A DNA stretch of 64,000 nucleotides from Bacillota bacterium (GTDB lineage: Bacteria; Bacillota; Clostridia; Lachnospirales; Lachnospiraceae), in the NCBI GenBank assembly GCA_023437715.1, contig JAEZFK010000071.1, positions 6,404-70,403 on the forward strand, in the 5' to 3' direction. Made by a program: the position numbers and the translations under genes. The notes under the pieces are model-generated. The model worked only from the letters and a program-made list of their open reading frames with translations, did not search any database and was not told the DNA's origin. This document shows, one piece after another, positions 27,400-36,093 of this stretch. How positions within the stretch are numbered: position 1 is the first letter of the stretch; each line of letters opens with the position of its first letter.

Positions 27400-27719
27400 G
27401 ACTTTGCTCCTTTTTCAATAGAATCTTACGATCCAATAAAAGTGCAAAGCCCAACGGACGAGTTCAATCCGCCCCATGCAGTTTCGTCCAGTTCAGACCT
27501 TGCACGGAGCAGTGCGAATGCAGAGAAGCATTTCTAATCCCTCCTTTTTATATTTATCATATTATCCTTTTTTTCCACATTTTTCAAGAGAAACGGCACC
27601 GGCAGCAGTAAATTACCCTTTGTGCCGCTATACCGGAAATTTACAATACTGCTGGCTTTTCCCAGTCAGGCATATTATAATTATACTGTCTATTCTTTAT
27701 AACCACAGGAGGTCATCAC
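27400..27719. other. 320-base divergent intergenic region
   Basis: No gene seen. The left part holds the folded leader of the MFS gene (27442-27505). The right part, 27506-27719, is T-rich and holds the TTG-start ribosome site of the DMT transporter (AGGAGG at 27708-27713). I see no clear promoter hexamers on either side. Confidence 0.5.
27442..27505 (-). promoter_or_regulatory. Structured 5' leader of the MFS exporter, possible attenuator
   Basis: On the leftward transcript GTGCAAG (27499-27505) can pair with CTTTGCAC (27442-27449), one bulge, closing a domain whose inner stem is GGACGA/TCGTCC (27484-27489 with 27456-27461). The outer stem is followed by TTTTATT. A rival pairing CGGA/TCCG (27468-27471 with 27455-27458) would break the inner stem. 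The layout resembles antibiotic-efflux leaders, but no known family was recognised. Confidence 0.4.
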
Positions 27720-28607
27720 TTGCAATCGAACATCGGTTTATATCTGGCTCTTATTTTCGGAGTTTTTTCACTGTCTACGTCTGCAATTTTTGTGCGTCTG
27801 GCAAATGCTCCATCGGCAATCACCGCATTTTTCCGCCTGTTTTTTGCCGCACTGTTTCTGCTGCCATTTCTTTTGTCCCGCAGAGAAAACAGGCATCAGC
27901 TGCGGAACCTATCAAAAAAGCAATGGATGCTGGGGATTCTCTCAGGACTTCTTTTATCCGCCCATTATATGCTATGGTTTGAATCATTAAGGTATACGTC
28001 TGTGGCGAGTTCAACCGTTATCGTAACGCTGCAGCCGCTGTTTTCTATTACCATCGGTTGCCTTTTCCTGAAAGAACGGTATCACAAGCGGGCAATCGGA
28101 GGATGTTTTATCGCTATCATTGGCTGTTTTTTGATTGGATGGGGAGATTTTCAGATAAGCCCGCAGGCATTATTCGGTGATTTTCTGGCATTTCTCGCTG
28201 CGGGTGTGATCAGCGTTTACTTTTTTATAGGACAGGCTGTAAGAAAGGATTTGTCTGCGATTCCCTATTCCGTTATCAGCTACTCAAGCAGTTCGGTTTT
28301 TTTAGCGCTTTATGCACTTATACTTCACAATTCATTTACCGGCTACCCAAGTTCAACATGGGGGGCATTTTTAGGACTGGCACTGATTTCAACGATCTGC
28401 GGACAATTTATTTTTAACTGGCTGTTAAAATGGCTTCCTGCCACAGTCATCTCCATGAGCATTTTAGGAGAAACCATAGGGACTTGTATTCTGGCCTATT
28501 TTATTTTAAATGAAATGATTTCTGCTCAGCAGGGGCTTGGAATCGGAGTGATTTTTCTGGGGCTGGCTATGTTCTTTTTAAGTCCTCAAAGACATGGCAG
28601 TCAGTAA
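27720..28607 (+). CDS. DMT-superfamily transporter, EamA type
   Basis: 295 residues, ten predicted helices in two EamA repeats (about 8-140 and 155-290). Repeat signatures are SSTVIVTLQPLFSITIGCLFLKER and PATVISMSILGETIGTCILAY. The start is TTG at 27720, with AGGAGG 7 bases upstream. Probably exports metabolites or amino acids; substrate unknown. Confidence 0.9.
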   Translation: MQSNIGLYLALIFGVFSLSTSAIFVRLANAPSAITAFFRLFFAALFLLPFLLSRRENRHQLRNLSKKQWMLGILSGLLLSAHYMLWFESLRYTSVASSTVIVTLQPLFSITIGCLFLKERYHKRAIGGCFIAIIGCFLIGWGDFQISPQALFGDFLAFLAAGVISVYFFIGQAVRKDLSAIPYSVISYSSSSVFLALYALILHNSFTGYPSSTWGAFLGLALISTICGQFIFNWLLKWLPATVISMSILGETIGTCILAYFILNEMISAQQGLGIGVIFLGLAMFFLSPQRHGSQ

Positions 28608-28660
28608 CATTATTACAATATATTTAGCTGTTATGTATGGATTGGCCGGTTAAACTGCTG

Positions 28661-28688
28661 AAAAGTCAGGATATTATCCTGGGATTTT
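28661..28688. terminator. Weak bidirectional terminator between convergent transporters
   Basis: CAGGA (28667-28671) and TCCTG (28677-28681) form a short stem flanked by AAAA and TTTT. It lies in the 80-base gap between the two convergent EamA genes. Short stem, so low confidence. Confidence 0.32.
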
Positions 28689-29572
28689 CACATTTTTCCG
28701 GCTTTCTTACTGCCTGACAGATTTACAAAAATACCGGATACAATCAGCACCGCACCGATCCAGAATGCAATTCCTGTCTGTTCATGCAGTAAAATTGTTC
28801 CCATAACAGCCGAAACCAGAGGCTGTATCGGATAAAAGGCGGAGCAGGTTCCTGCTTCCAGCACCGACAGGCTCCTGTTCCACATGTAGTAGGCCGCTCC
28901 GGTACAAATCACGGCCAAGTACAAAACGGAAAGCACACAGGGAAGATCAATCTGCAATTGTCCGGCAGAGGCCACCTCCCAGATGCAGACAGGCAAATAG
29001 CAAAGGGCTGCGATACCGATGCCGTAACGGGTGATCTGCATGGAGTCATATTTTTGTGTGATCTTGCGCATCAGGACAGCGACCGAGGACCAGAGCAGAA
29101 CGGCAAACAGCGACAGCCCCATTCCAACTATGCTCCCACTGCCTCCGCCGCCCAGAATGGCATACACTCCGGCCAACGCCAGTACAAGACCGGCTATTTT
29201 TCTTACCGTCAGCTTTTCATGGAGAAAAAGTGCTGCAAACAAGGTCATTGTTACGGGGTTTAAGGAATTGAAAAGAGAAGCCAGAGAAGCGCCCGCAAAC
29301 TTGGTTCCTAAAAGCTGCGCCCCTACTGAAACAAAATAGCCGCCTACACCGATTAAAAATAAGTAAGGAACATCCTTTCGTTCCATACGGACGGTGCTCT
29401 TCTTCTGCATAAGGGTAAGCATAAAGAACGCGATCACAAAACGTAAAAATAAAATCGTAAACGCAGGAAGCTTTTCCAAAGCATATTTACTCACCACATA
29501 TAAGCTTCCCCAGATTATAAATGTTATGACCAGATAACCGTATGCAGCCTTTCTCTGACTTTCTTGATTCAT
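28688..29572 (-). CDS. DMT-superfamily transporter, EamA type (second copy)
   Basis: 294 residues with ten predicted helices in two EamA repeats; ASLASLFNSLNPVTMTLFAALFLHEKLTVRKIAG marks the end of the first (read here in parts: SLASLFNSLNP, LFLHEKLTVRK), and GTCSAFYPIQPLVSAV the second. It is convergent to the other EamA gene but not closely similar, so not a recent duplicate. The ribosome site (GAGG) is about 12 bases from the ATG and weak. Substrate unknown. Confidence 0.9.
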   Translation of the reverse strand: MNQESQRKAAYGYLVITFIIWGSLYVVSKYALEKLPAFTILFLRFVIAFFMLTLMQKKSTVRMERKDVPYLFLIGVGGYFVSVGAQLLGTKFAGASLASLFNSLNPVTMTLFAALFLHEKLTVRKIAGLVLALAGVYAILGGGGSGSIVGMGLSLFAVLLWSSVAVLMRKITQKYDSMQITRYGIGIAALCYLPVCIWEVASAGQLQIDLPCVLSVLYLAVICTGAAYYMWNRSLSVLEAGTCSAFYPIQPLVSAVMGTILLHEQTGIAFWIGAVLIVSGIFVNLSGSKKAGKM

Positions 29573-29717
29573 TTTATTTTCCGTCCTCTCTACAGTCCAT
29601 TGTCTGCATTGATTTTCTTATAACACTTTTGTTTGTGAATGTTTGGGTAGGATGATGCTTTTATGTAAGGCTATGGTTAAAAATAGTGCTGATTATTATG
29701 AATATTATGAATTTTTA

Positions 29718-29741
29718 AGGGAAGTTAGTTTTAACTTCCCT
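29718..29741. repeat. 10-bp perfect hairpin without T-run
   Basis: AGGGAAGTTA (29718-29727), four-base loop, TAACTTCCCT (29732-29741). It lies about 50 bases past the stop of the VOC gene and may terminate or stabilise that mRNA, although no T-run follows in the leftward direction. Confidence 0.5.
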
Positions 29742-29790
29742 CAACGAATGTTATATAAGTATTGTAGAATAAGTTTCCTGTGGATTACGC

Positions 29791-30213
29791 TTATTTTACC
29801 CTTTGAGTGACTGGATGGTTTTCTTTAAACTGCACCAAATCCCATAAGTTTCCATATAAATCTTTAAATACTGCAACCGTACCATATGATTGCTCTTTAG
29901 GTTCCCGAACGAATTCTATACCCTTTTCTGTCATTTCATTATAATCCCTCCAAAAATCATCTGTTCCAAGGAATAGAAAAACTCGTCCTCCTGCCTGATT
30001 TCCAATAAATGATAGTTGTTCAGGTTTGGAAGCCCTTGCAAGTAGGATTGTAGTCCCTGACGAATTTGGTGGCGACACTACTACCCAACGTTTATCTTGT
30101 TCAGGTTGGTATGTATCTTCTATTAATGTAAAATGAAGCTTCTTTGTGTAAAATTCAATGGCTTCATCATAGTCTTTGACTACTAACGCAATATGTACAA
30201 TAGATTGTATCAT
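29791..30213 (-). CDS. VOC-family (glyoxalase/bleomycin-resistance-like) protein
   Basis: 140 residues with the beta-alpha-beta-beta-beta repeat of the VOC fold: HIALVVKDYDEAIEFYTKKL at the N-terminus and SYGTVAVFKDLYGNLWDLVQF at the C-terminus. Metal-site candidates are His7 and the Asp-Leu pair near the end; the second-half Glu expected in glyoxalase I is not obvious. Codon use is more AT-rich than in flanking operons, as is the next kilobase with the CRISPR array. Could be a detoxification or antibiotic-binding protein. Ribosome site weak. Confidence 0.8.
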   Translation of the reverse strand: MIQSIVHIALVVKDYDEAIEFYTKKLHFTLIEDTYQPEQDKRWVVVSPPNSSGTTILLARASKPEQLSFIGNQAGGRVFLFLGTDDFWRDYNEMTEKGIEFVREPKEQSYGTVAVFKDLYGNLWDLVQFKENHPVTQRVK

Positions 30214-30459
30214 CTTGTTTATCTCTCTTTCTTTAAATATAAATAATCTTGCTTTGCAATTATATGGTTATTCTCTTATATAAAATTCAAGTATCAAATA
30301 TTTAACATGATTATACAAATATTGCTTTTCTTGTTTTAAAGTTCTTTAATCATGCATCAGAAAGGGCAGTATGTGACTGAATTAGCAACTGTTTGCATTT
30401 GGCAGTATCCTTTTCTGTATTAAAGAATTTGGAATGAATAGAAGAATGCCCTCACAGGT

Positions 30460-30626
30460 ATTTCAACCAACAAGGGTCTCACGACCCTCGACCTGTTGCT
30501 GCTACTTTCAGGGCGGTGGCAGAGGGATTTCAACCCACAAGGGTCTCACGACCCTCGACTGCTGATGTGGTGGGCTTGCCTCAGATACATATCATTTCAA
30601 CCCACAAGGGTCTCACGACCCTCGAC
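30460..30626 (-). CRISPR. Small orphan CRISPR array, type I-C-like repeat, 3 repeats and 2 spacers
   Basis: Three 33-base repeats at 30460-30492, 30527-30559 and 30594-30626, with two 34-base spacers (30493-30526 and 30560-30593). On the minus strand the repeat begins GTCGAGGGTC and ends GGGTTGAAAT, the ending of type I-C repeats, with a short internal stem (GGGTC/GACCC). The copy at 30460 has one mismatch (AACCAAC for AACCCAC), as expected for the leader-distal repeat. The AT-rich side at 30627 onward is therefore the likely leader. No cas gene is in the window. Confidence 0.93.
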
Positions 30627-30893
30627 AGCAAAAATAACGGTTTTTTATCTAAATAAAAAAACACTTCCCATTATTTTGCATACATTCAATCATATTTTTA
30701 AAATTTTCATAACTTTCAACAGACAATCTCCACCATATCCCAATAAAATAAAGTGCGAATCTCCTGGCATTTCCATGTTCACTTCCTATTCGCACCCAGA
30801 AATCAGACTTATACTTTCAAAAGATCAGCCATTCAACAAGGAACCTGAATTACCAAACACCCCAATCATACAATCCTATCATCCCGCACTCAA
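30627..30893. other. AT-rich CRISPR leader-like region
   Basis: No credible gene. The first 130 bases next to the array are very AT-rich, as CRISPR leaders are. Further on is an inverted repeat GTGCGAAT (30753-30760) / ATTCGCAC (30788-30795). An open frame crosses the array here but its translation is only repeat and leader sequence. The stretch 30214-30459 on the other side of the array likewise holds no gene I can support. Confidence 0.5.
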
Positions 30894-30928
30894 AAAACAG
30901 CCCAAGTTTACATAACCTGAGCTGTTTT
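30894..30928 (-). terminator. Rho-independent terminator facing left, after the malY-type gene
   Basis: AAAACAGC (30894-30901) pairs with GCTGTTTT (30921-30928), with extra pairing inside the loop (GTT/AAC). Read leftward the stem runs into TTTTTTG. It is about 200 bases past the stop at 31131, with nothing recognisable in between (30929-31130). Confidence 0.6.
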
Positions 30929-31130
30929 CCCAATCTCCCATTACCGTCTGCTCTTCAGGAAAATTATTTACCTAATCCAGGCAACCAGCCCAAAATCATC
31001 TCTGATTCTACTAATCATCCAATGAATCAAGCTAATTATACAACCTTTCGGCCATATTCACAATATTTTTCTACTCTTCGTAGCCCTTCATCTTCCATTT
31101 CTCTTATCACTCAAACGGCCTTATATTTCC

Positions 31131-32318
31131 TCACGAAATCCCCTTTACTGCCTTTTCCAAACTCTCCAGCGCCTGCTTAAGTAATGCCCGGGGGCAGGCC
31201 AGGTTAATCCGCTCAAAGCCTTCGCCGGACACGCCGAACATAGCGCCGCTATCCAGCCAGAGACCTGCCTTTTTCACAATCAGAGCCTCTCTCTCCTCTT
31301 CTGTAAGGCCAAGTTCACGGAAATCCAGCCAGACAAGATAGGTACCCTCCGGTTCGATAAGCCTGATCTGAGGGAGCCTTTCCTTTAAAAATTCCCGCAC
31401 AAAAGCGATATTTCCCCTTAAATACTCCATCAGCTGATTATGCCATTCGCTTCCATACCGGTAAGCGGCTTCACATGCGGTCAGGCCCAGGGTGTTGAGC
31501 TGGCTGTATCCTGCCGCCCCTATCTGCTTGCGGAACTTTCTTCTTATTTTCTGATTTGCGATGAAAATATTGGAAACCTGGAGTCCTGCCAGATTGAACG
31601 TCTTGCTGGGGGAAGTACAGGTGATGGTTCTGTTTTTCAATTCCTCGCTCAAATCCGCAAATACCAGATGCTGCCCTTTGAACACAAAGTCATGATGAAT
31701 TTCATCACTCACCACAATGATGTCTTTCCGAACGCAGATTTCCCCCAGTCTCTCCAATTCCTCTCTGCTCCATACCCGTCCTACCGGATTGTGGGGATTG
31801 CAGAGGAAAAATAGTTTCACATGATTTTCCTCCGCTTTTTTCTCAAAATCCGCGAAATCAATATGGTATTTTCCATCCTCTCCAAGGTAAAGGGTGTTGT
31901 CTACGATCACACGGCCATTGTCCTTAATGACTTCGCTGAAAGGATAATATACCGGCTGCTGGATTAAAACGCCGTCTCCCGGTTCCGTGAAGGCCCGGAC
32001 AGCCATTGCCAGGGCAAACACCACGCCCGGCGTTTTTATTAACCAGCTTTCCTCTACCTCCCAGTTATGCTTTTCTCTCATCCAGCCGGAAACGGCTTCA
32101 AAATATTCTTCCTGAACTTCACTGTATCCAAAGATCCCATGGTCCACCCGTTTATGAATGGCATCCAGCACTTCCTGGGACACTTTAAAATCCATATCCG
32201 CAACCCATAAAGGCAGCAGGTTTTCCGGTTTTCCTCTGCGTTTTGCAAAGTCATACTTTAAGCTGTTGGTGTTCTTCCGGTCAATGATTTCATCAAAATT
32301 AATTTGTTCCTTACACAT
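31131..32318 (-). CDS. MalY/PatB-type aminotransferase fold C-S lyase
   Basis: 395 residues, fold-type I PLP enzyme. PLP Lys lies in TSPSKTFNLAGLQ; other family marks are LPLWVADMDFKVSQEV near the N-terminus, CNPHNPVGRVW and SDEIHHDFVF. PatB/MalY proteins cleave cystathionine or cysteine S-conjugates to homocysteine or thiols, pyruvate and ammonia. It overlaps the upstream MetB/MetC-type gene by eight bases, so the two likely act in transsulfuration. GGAGAG precedes the ATG. Confidence 0.9.
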   Translation of the reverse strand: MCKEQINFDEIIDRKNTNSLKYDFAKRRGKPENLLPLWVADMDFKVSQEVLDAIHKRVDHGIFGYSEVQEEYFEAVSGWMREKHNWEVEESWLIKTPGVVFALAMAVRAFTEPGDGVLIQQPVYYPFSEVIKDNGRVIVDNTLYLGEDGKYHIDFADFEKKAEENHVKLFFLCNPHNPVGRVWSREELERLGEICVRKDIIVVSDEIHHDFVFKGQHLVFADLSEELKNRTITCTSPSKTFNLAGLQVSNIFIANQKIRRKFRKQIGAAGYSQLNTLGLTACEAAYRYGSEWHNQLMEYLRGNIAFVREFLKERLPQIRLIEPEGTYLVWLDFRELGLTEEEREALIVKKAGLWLDSGAMFGVSGEGFERINLACPRALLKQALESLEKAVKGIS

Positions 32319-33489
32319 AGAATACTCTCTCCAATTCCTCTATTAAATCATTCACGTCTTCTATTCCAACGGATAACCGAAGGATTTTTTCAGTCACTCC
32401 GTTTGCCTCCAGCACATCTTTTGGCACATCGGCATGGGTCTGGGTGACGGGGTATGTGATCAGCGTCTCTACGCCTCCCAGGCTTTCTGCAAAACGGATC
32501 AGCTTTACCTCTTTTAAAACTTTAAGAGCCAGCTCCTTTGATTCAACTTCAAAAGTGACCATACAGCCAAACCCTCTGGCCTGCTTTTTACAGACCTCAT
32601 GGCCCGGATGCTCCGGAAGGCCGGGATAGTACACCTTTTTAATTTTCTTTTCCTGGCACAGCCACTCCACAAGCCTGATTGCATTTTTCTGGGCCTGTTC
32701 CATCCGGATGGCCAGAGTCTTTATTCCCCTTAAAATGAGCCAGCTGTCAAAAGGAGCCAGGCCGGAACCCACTGTTTTGATAATGAACCGGAGTTTTTCA
32801 GATATTTCCTTTGACGAAGTAACCAGAAAACCTGCAATGGTGTCGTTATGCCCGCCCAGATATTTGGTGCCGCTGTGGACCACGATGTCCGCACCCAGAT
32901 TCAACGGATTTTGAAAATAGGGAGAAAGAAATGTATTATCAACGATTAAAAGCAGGCCGTTCTTTTTCGCAATCTGGGCCAGTCTTTCAATGTCTATGAC
33001 ATTCATCATTGGATTAGTCGGAGTCTCTATATAAATTGCCTTTGTGTTTTCGCCTACAAGCTTTTCAAATTCTTCATAAGCGCTTCCCGGCTCTCCCCTG
33101 TCAAATAATTTGGAACAGTCTACGGGGCTGATTAAAAGGCCGTTCTTTTTGCTGATATTGTCAAACAGGCGAATGCTTCCTCCGTATAAATCACAGTCCG
33201 TAATGATGTGGTCCCCCGGCTGAAACAATTCCATCAAAGCCGTGATCGCCGCCATTCCGCTGGAAAACGCCAGGGCATCCACTCCATTTTCCAGGGAAGC
33301 CACCACATTTTCCAATTGCTGCCTGGTGGGATTCTGCAAACGGCTGTAATCATAGCCGGTGCTTTCTCCTACTCCCCCATGGGCAAATGTAGCCGTCTGG
33401 TAAATCGGAAAGCTGATGGCTCCCGTTTTATCGGCAGCTATCTCTTCCCCATTTCCATATAAACACTTTGTTGAAATTCCGTATTCCAT
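32311..33489 (-). CDS. Cys/Met metabolism PLP enzyme (cystathionine gamma-synthase/lyase family)
   Basis: 392 residues. PLP Lys is in HSGTKYLGGHND, with YSRLQNPTRQQLE, SSGMAAITALMELFQPGDH and PTNPMMNVIDI. The sequence cannot separate cystathionine gamma-synthase from gamma- or beta-lyase; the neighbouring MalY-type lyase makes a synthase (MetB) plausible. I choose the ATG at 33489 because GGTGA lies 5 bases upstream; an in-frame ATG at 33507 has no site. First gene of the two-gene unit. Confidence 0.88.
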   Translation of the reverse strand: MEYGISTKCLYGNGEEIAADKTGAISFPIYQTATFAHGGVGESTGYDYSRLQNPTRQQLENVVASLENGVDALAFSSGMAAITALMELFQPGDHIITDCDLYGGSIRLFDNISKKNGLLISPVDCSKLFDRGEPGSAYEEFEKLVGENTKAIYIETPTNPMMNVIDIERLAQIAKKNGLLLIVDNTFLSPYFQNPLNLGADIVVHSGTKYLGGHNDTIAGFLVTSSKEISEKLRFIIKTVGSGLAPFDSWLILRGIKTLAIRMEQAQKNAIRLVEWLCQEKKIKKVYYPGLPEHPGHEVCKKQARGFGCMVTFEVESKELALKVLKEVKLIRFAESLGGVETLITYPVTQTHADVPKDVLEANGVTEKILRLSVGIEDVNDLIEELERVFYV

Positions 33490-33647
33490 ATTCGTCACCA
33501 CTTTCATTTTTTATCTTTTACTTTTATTTTTCGCTCGTTCCCTTTATATATTATTCATTAAAAAGCCAGCCTTAAATATACACATACATTTCTAATAAGT
33601 AAATAGGTTTTTACAGGTACATAAAGATCGCCCGCCAGCAAAGATCC

Positions 33648-34556
33648 TCAAAGCACCTGCTGCTCATATTTCTTCAATTCTGCGATATATTTTTCCCCAA
33701 GAACACTCAAAGGCATTTTTCTCTTTTTAATATAGCCGATTTTCATTTTATCGCCGGTATTCAGCGGAATCGCCCGGTATTCATCCCCATTTAAGTCTTC
33801 ACAGATGATTCCTGAGCACAGGGTATATCCATTTAGTCCAACCATAAGGTTTAAAAGGGTGGCCCTGTCGTCCGCCTTAATGATCTGCTTATATTCATAG
33901 GTGCTGAATACTTCCTCGGCCAGGTAAAAGGCGTTATTATTTCCCTGTTCAAAGGACAGGCAGGGATAGTTTTTCAAATCCTCAAATTCAATCAGGGGCT
34001 TCTCCGCCAGAGGATTCCCTTTCCACAGGTAGACATAGATGCTGCACTGAAATAATTCAACAAATTCCAGCTCATTGTCGGAAAGCAGTTTTTCAATCGC
34101 TTTCTGGTTAAAATCATCTAAATACAAAATTCCCAGTTCGCTTTTCTGGTTCCTGACATTTTCAATGACTTCAAAGGTTTTCGTTTCATGAACGGCAAAC
34201 TCATAATCATCCATGCCAAATTCCTTTGCCATGTGTATAAAGGCCTGAACTGCAAAGGTGTAGTGCTGCATGGAAACACTGAACTTCTTTTTAAACTTCT
34301 CTTTCTTTACAAACCGTTCCTCCATCTGCCGGTACTGCTCCAGCATCTGCCTGGCATACCCCAAAAATTCTTCCCCTTCGGGGGTGATAGCGATGCCCCG
34401 GTTGGAACGCAGAAAGATCTGCAGGCCGATTTCCTCCTCTAAATCCCGGATTGCTCCGGATAGGCTGGGCTGGGTGATGAACAGCTCGGCGGCCGCCCTG
34501 TTCATGGATTTCTCGTTTGCTATACATATGGCATAACGCAGTTGTTGTAATGTCAT
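33648..34556 (-). CDS. LysR-family transcriptional regulator
   Basis: 302 residues: winged helix-turn-helix (1-60: QQLRYAICIANEKSMNRAAAELFITQPSLSGAIRDLEEEIG in parts, key AAAELFITQPSLSGAI) and an effector-binding domain (about 90-295). It lies between metY (34668) and the metB/malY pair, all in one direction, so sulfur amino acid control is likely. An inverted repeat upstream (34590-34605) and a LysR-type box before metY (36077-36093) are candidate sites. AAAGGAGG precedes the ATG. Confidence 0.92.
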   Translation of the reverse strand: MTLQQLRYAICIANEKSMNRAAAELFITQPSLSGAIRDLEEEIGLQIFLRSNRGIAITPEGEEFLGYARQMLEQYRQMEERFVKKEKFKKKFSVSMQHYTFAVQAFIHMAKEFGMDDYEFAVHETKTFEVIENVRNQKSELGILYLDDFNQKAIEKLLSDNELEFVELFQCSIYVYLWKGNPLAEKPLIEFEDLKNYPCLSFEQGNNNAFYLAEEVFSTYEYKQIIKADDRATLLNLMVGLNGYTLCSGIICEDLNGDEYRAIPLNTGDKMKIGYIKKRKMPLSVLGEKYIAELKKYEQQVL

Positions 34557-34589
34557 GGAAGCCTCCTTTCACGGTATTTTGCATCCAAT

Positions 34590-34605
34590 GGATAAATCAT
34601 TATCC
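34590..34605. promoter_or_regulatory. Inverted repeat upstream of LysR gene, candidate autoregulatory site
   Basis: GGATAA-ATCA-TTATCC, perfect 6-4-6 palindrome, 34 bases before the LysR start. It shares the core GGATAAA with the palindrome at 36077-36093. Confidence 0.42.
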
Positions 34606-34618
34606 GTATTTACGACAA

Positions 34619-34651
34619 ACAGGGGGTTGCCGCCTTGCAGCAACCCTCTGT
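34619..34651 (-). terminator. Terminator-like hairpin after metY
   Basis: Stem 34619-34630 (ACAGGGGGTTGC) with 34640-34651 (GCAACCCTCTGT), one mismatch, loop of nine. The T-tract on the leftward side is short (CTGTTTGTC), so termination may be partial and allow reading into the LysR gene. Confidence 0.6.
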
Positions 34652-34667
34652 CTCCGGTCCTGTAATA

Positions 34668-35975
34668 TTATTGAACCGCCTTAAATGCCTCATCCAGATC
34701 TTCTATGATATCGGCAGCATTTTCCGTACCAATGGATAAGCGGATGGTATTTGGCTTAATTCCGGAACCCAGCAGCTCCTCTTCCGTCATCTGGGAGTGA
34801 GTGGTTGATGCCGGATGAATGACCAGGGATTTCACATCAGCGACATTTGCCAGCAGGGAAAATAACTCTAACTGGTCAATGAAATCTTTTGCCTTCTGGG
34901 CATCTCCCTTGATTTCAAAGGTGAAGATAGAGCCTCCGCCATTGGGGAAATACTTTTTGTAAAGGGCCTGCTGTTCCGGGTCCTGGGATACGGATGGATG
35001 GTGCAAGGTTTCCACCTGTGGATGGTTTTTTAAATATTCAATCACCTTTAAGGTATTTTCCACATGGCGCTCCACCCGGAGGGAGAGAGTCTCTAATCCC
35101 TGCAGGAAGAAAAATGCATGGAAAGGAGATAAGGTGGCCCCTGTATCCCGAAGCAGGATGGCACGGATTTTTGTCACATAAGCCGCAGCCCCTACAGCCT
35201 TTGTAAAGCTGATCCCGTGATAGCTTGGATTCGGCTCCGTGAGAGTCGGGAATTTGCCGGATGCCTCCCAGTCGAACTTGCCGCTGTCCACGATGACGCC
35301 TCCGATGGTGGTTCCGTGGCCGCCGATAAATTTCGTTGCGGAATGGATAACGATATCCGCGCCGTATTCAATGGGTCTTACCAGATAGGGGGTTGCAAAG
35401 GTATTATCAACCAGCAGCGGAATTTTATGCTTGTGGGCGATGTCCGCGATCTTTTCAATATCCACCACATCGGAATTGGGATTGCCCAGGGTTTCAATAA
35501 AAATCAGCTTCGTATTCTCCTGAATGGCATTTTCCAGTTCTTCATAGTTAAACGGGTCTGCAAATGTTGTTTTAATGCCGTACTCCGGCAGAGTATGCTC
35601 CAATAAATTATAGGTGCCGCCGTAAATATTGTTGGCAGAAACCACATGGTCTCCGTTTCTCGCAATGTTTTCAATGGCATATGTAACTGCCGCCGCTCCG
35701 GAAGCCACTGCAAGGGCCGCTGCCCCGCCTTCCAGCGCTGCAATCCTTTCTTCAAAAACACCCTGGGTGGGGTTGGTCAGCCTTCCGTAAATATTTCCCG
35801 CATCGCTTAAGTTAAATCTTGCAGCCGCGTGATCGCTGTTATGAAATACATAGGAAGAGGTCTGGTAAATGGGGACCGCTCTTGCATCCGTAACAGAATC
35901 TGCGTGCTCCTGGCCCACATGCAGCTGTAATGTTTCAAATTTAAAATTTCTTTCTGCTCTTGTCTTCTTAGCCAT
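34668..35975 (-). CDS. metY: O-acetylhomoserine sulfhydrylase (MetY), copy 1
   Basis: 435 residues. Typical MetY start FETLQLHVGQEHADSVTDARAVPIYQTSSYVF (key LHVGQE, PIYQTSSYVF), PLP Lys in SATKFIGGHGTTIGG, and the long insert characteristic of this subfamily. It makes homocysteine from O-acetylhomoserine and sulfide (or methionine from methanethiol). AGGAGG precedes the ATG. A possible LysR-controlled promoter lies upstream. A second MetY-like gene is at 37661. Confidence 0.94.
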   Translation of the reverse strand: MAKKTRAERNFKFETLQLHVGQEHADSVTDARAVPIYQTSSYVFHNSDHAAARFNLSDAGNIYGRLTNPTQGVFEERIAALEGGAAALAVASGAAAVTYAIENIARNGDHVVSANNIYGGTYNLLEHTLPEYGIKTTFADPFNYEELENAIQENTKLIFIETLGNPNSDVVDIEKIADIAHKHKIPLLVDNTFATPYLVRPIEYGADIVIHSATKFIGGHGTTIGGVIVDSGKFDWEASGKFPTLTEPNPSYHGISFTKAVGAAAYVTKIRAILLRDTGATLSPFHAFFFLQGLETLSLRVERHVENTLKVIEYLKNHPQVETLHHPSVSQDPEQQALYKKYFPNGGGSIFTFEIKGDAQKAKDFIDQLELFSLLANVADVKSLVIHPASTTHSQMTEEELLGSGIKPNTIRLSIGTENAADIIEDLDEAFKAVQ

Positions 35976-36025
35976 CTTTATTTCCTCCTGGTTAAATAAT
36001 TTGTCTGCTTCATTTCTTATTGCCT

Positions 36026-36093
36026 AGTATACCCTGATTTCCGGTTAAGCGCTAATATTTATTACTATTACCTGGTTATAGGATAAACCTATA
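36026..36093 (-). promoter_or_regulatory. LysR-type box and promoter of metY
   Basis: The palindrome TATAGG-ATAAA-CCTATA (36077-36093) has the T-N11-A core of LysR recognition sites and the outline TATAG...CTATA of streptococcal MET boxes. A TATACT -10 (36026-36031) with no good -35 lies downstream on the minus strand. The predicted start near 36019 puts the box centre at about -65, the normal LysR activation site. Confidence 0.55.

Noticed and set aside
28607..28688. The two EamA transporters as a recent tandem duplication
   Set aside because: They are convergent and share only family-level motifs, not close sequence.
30496..30915. 139-residue rightward open frame over the CRISPR array
   Set aside because: Its first third is translated repeats and spacers, composition is not protein-like, and no ribosome site precedes it.
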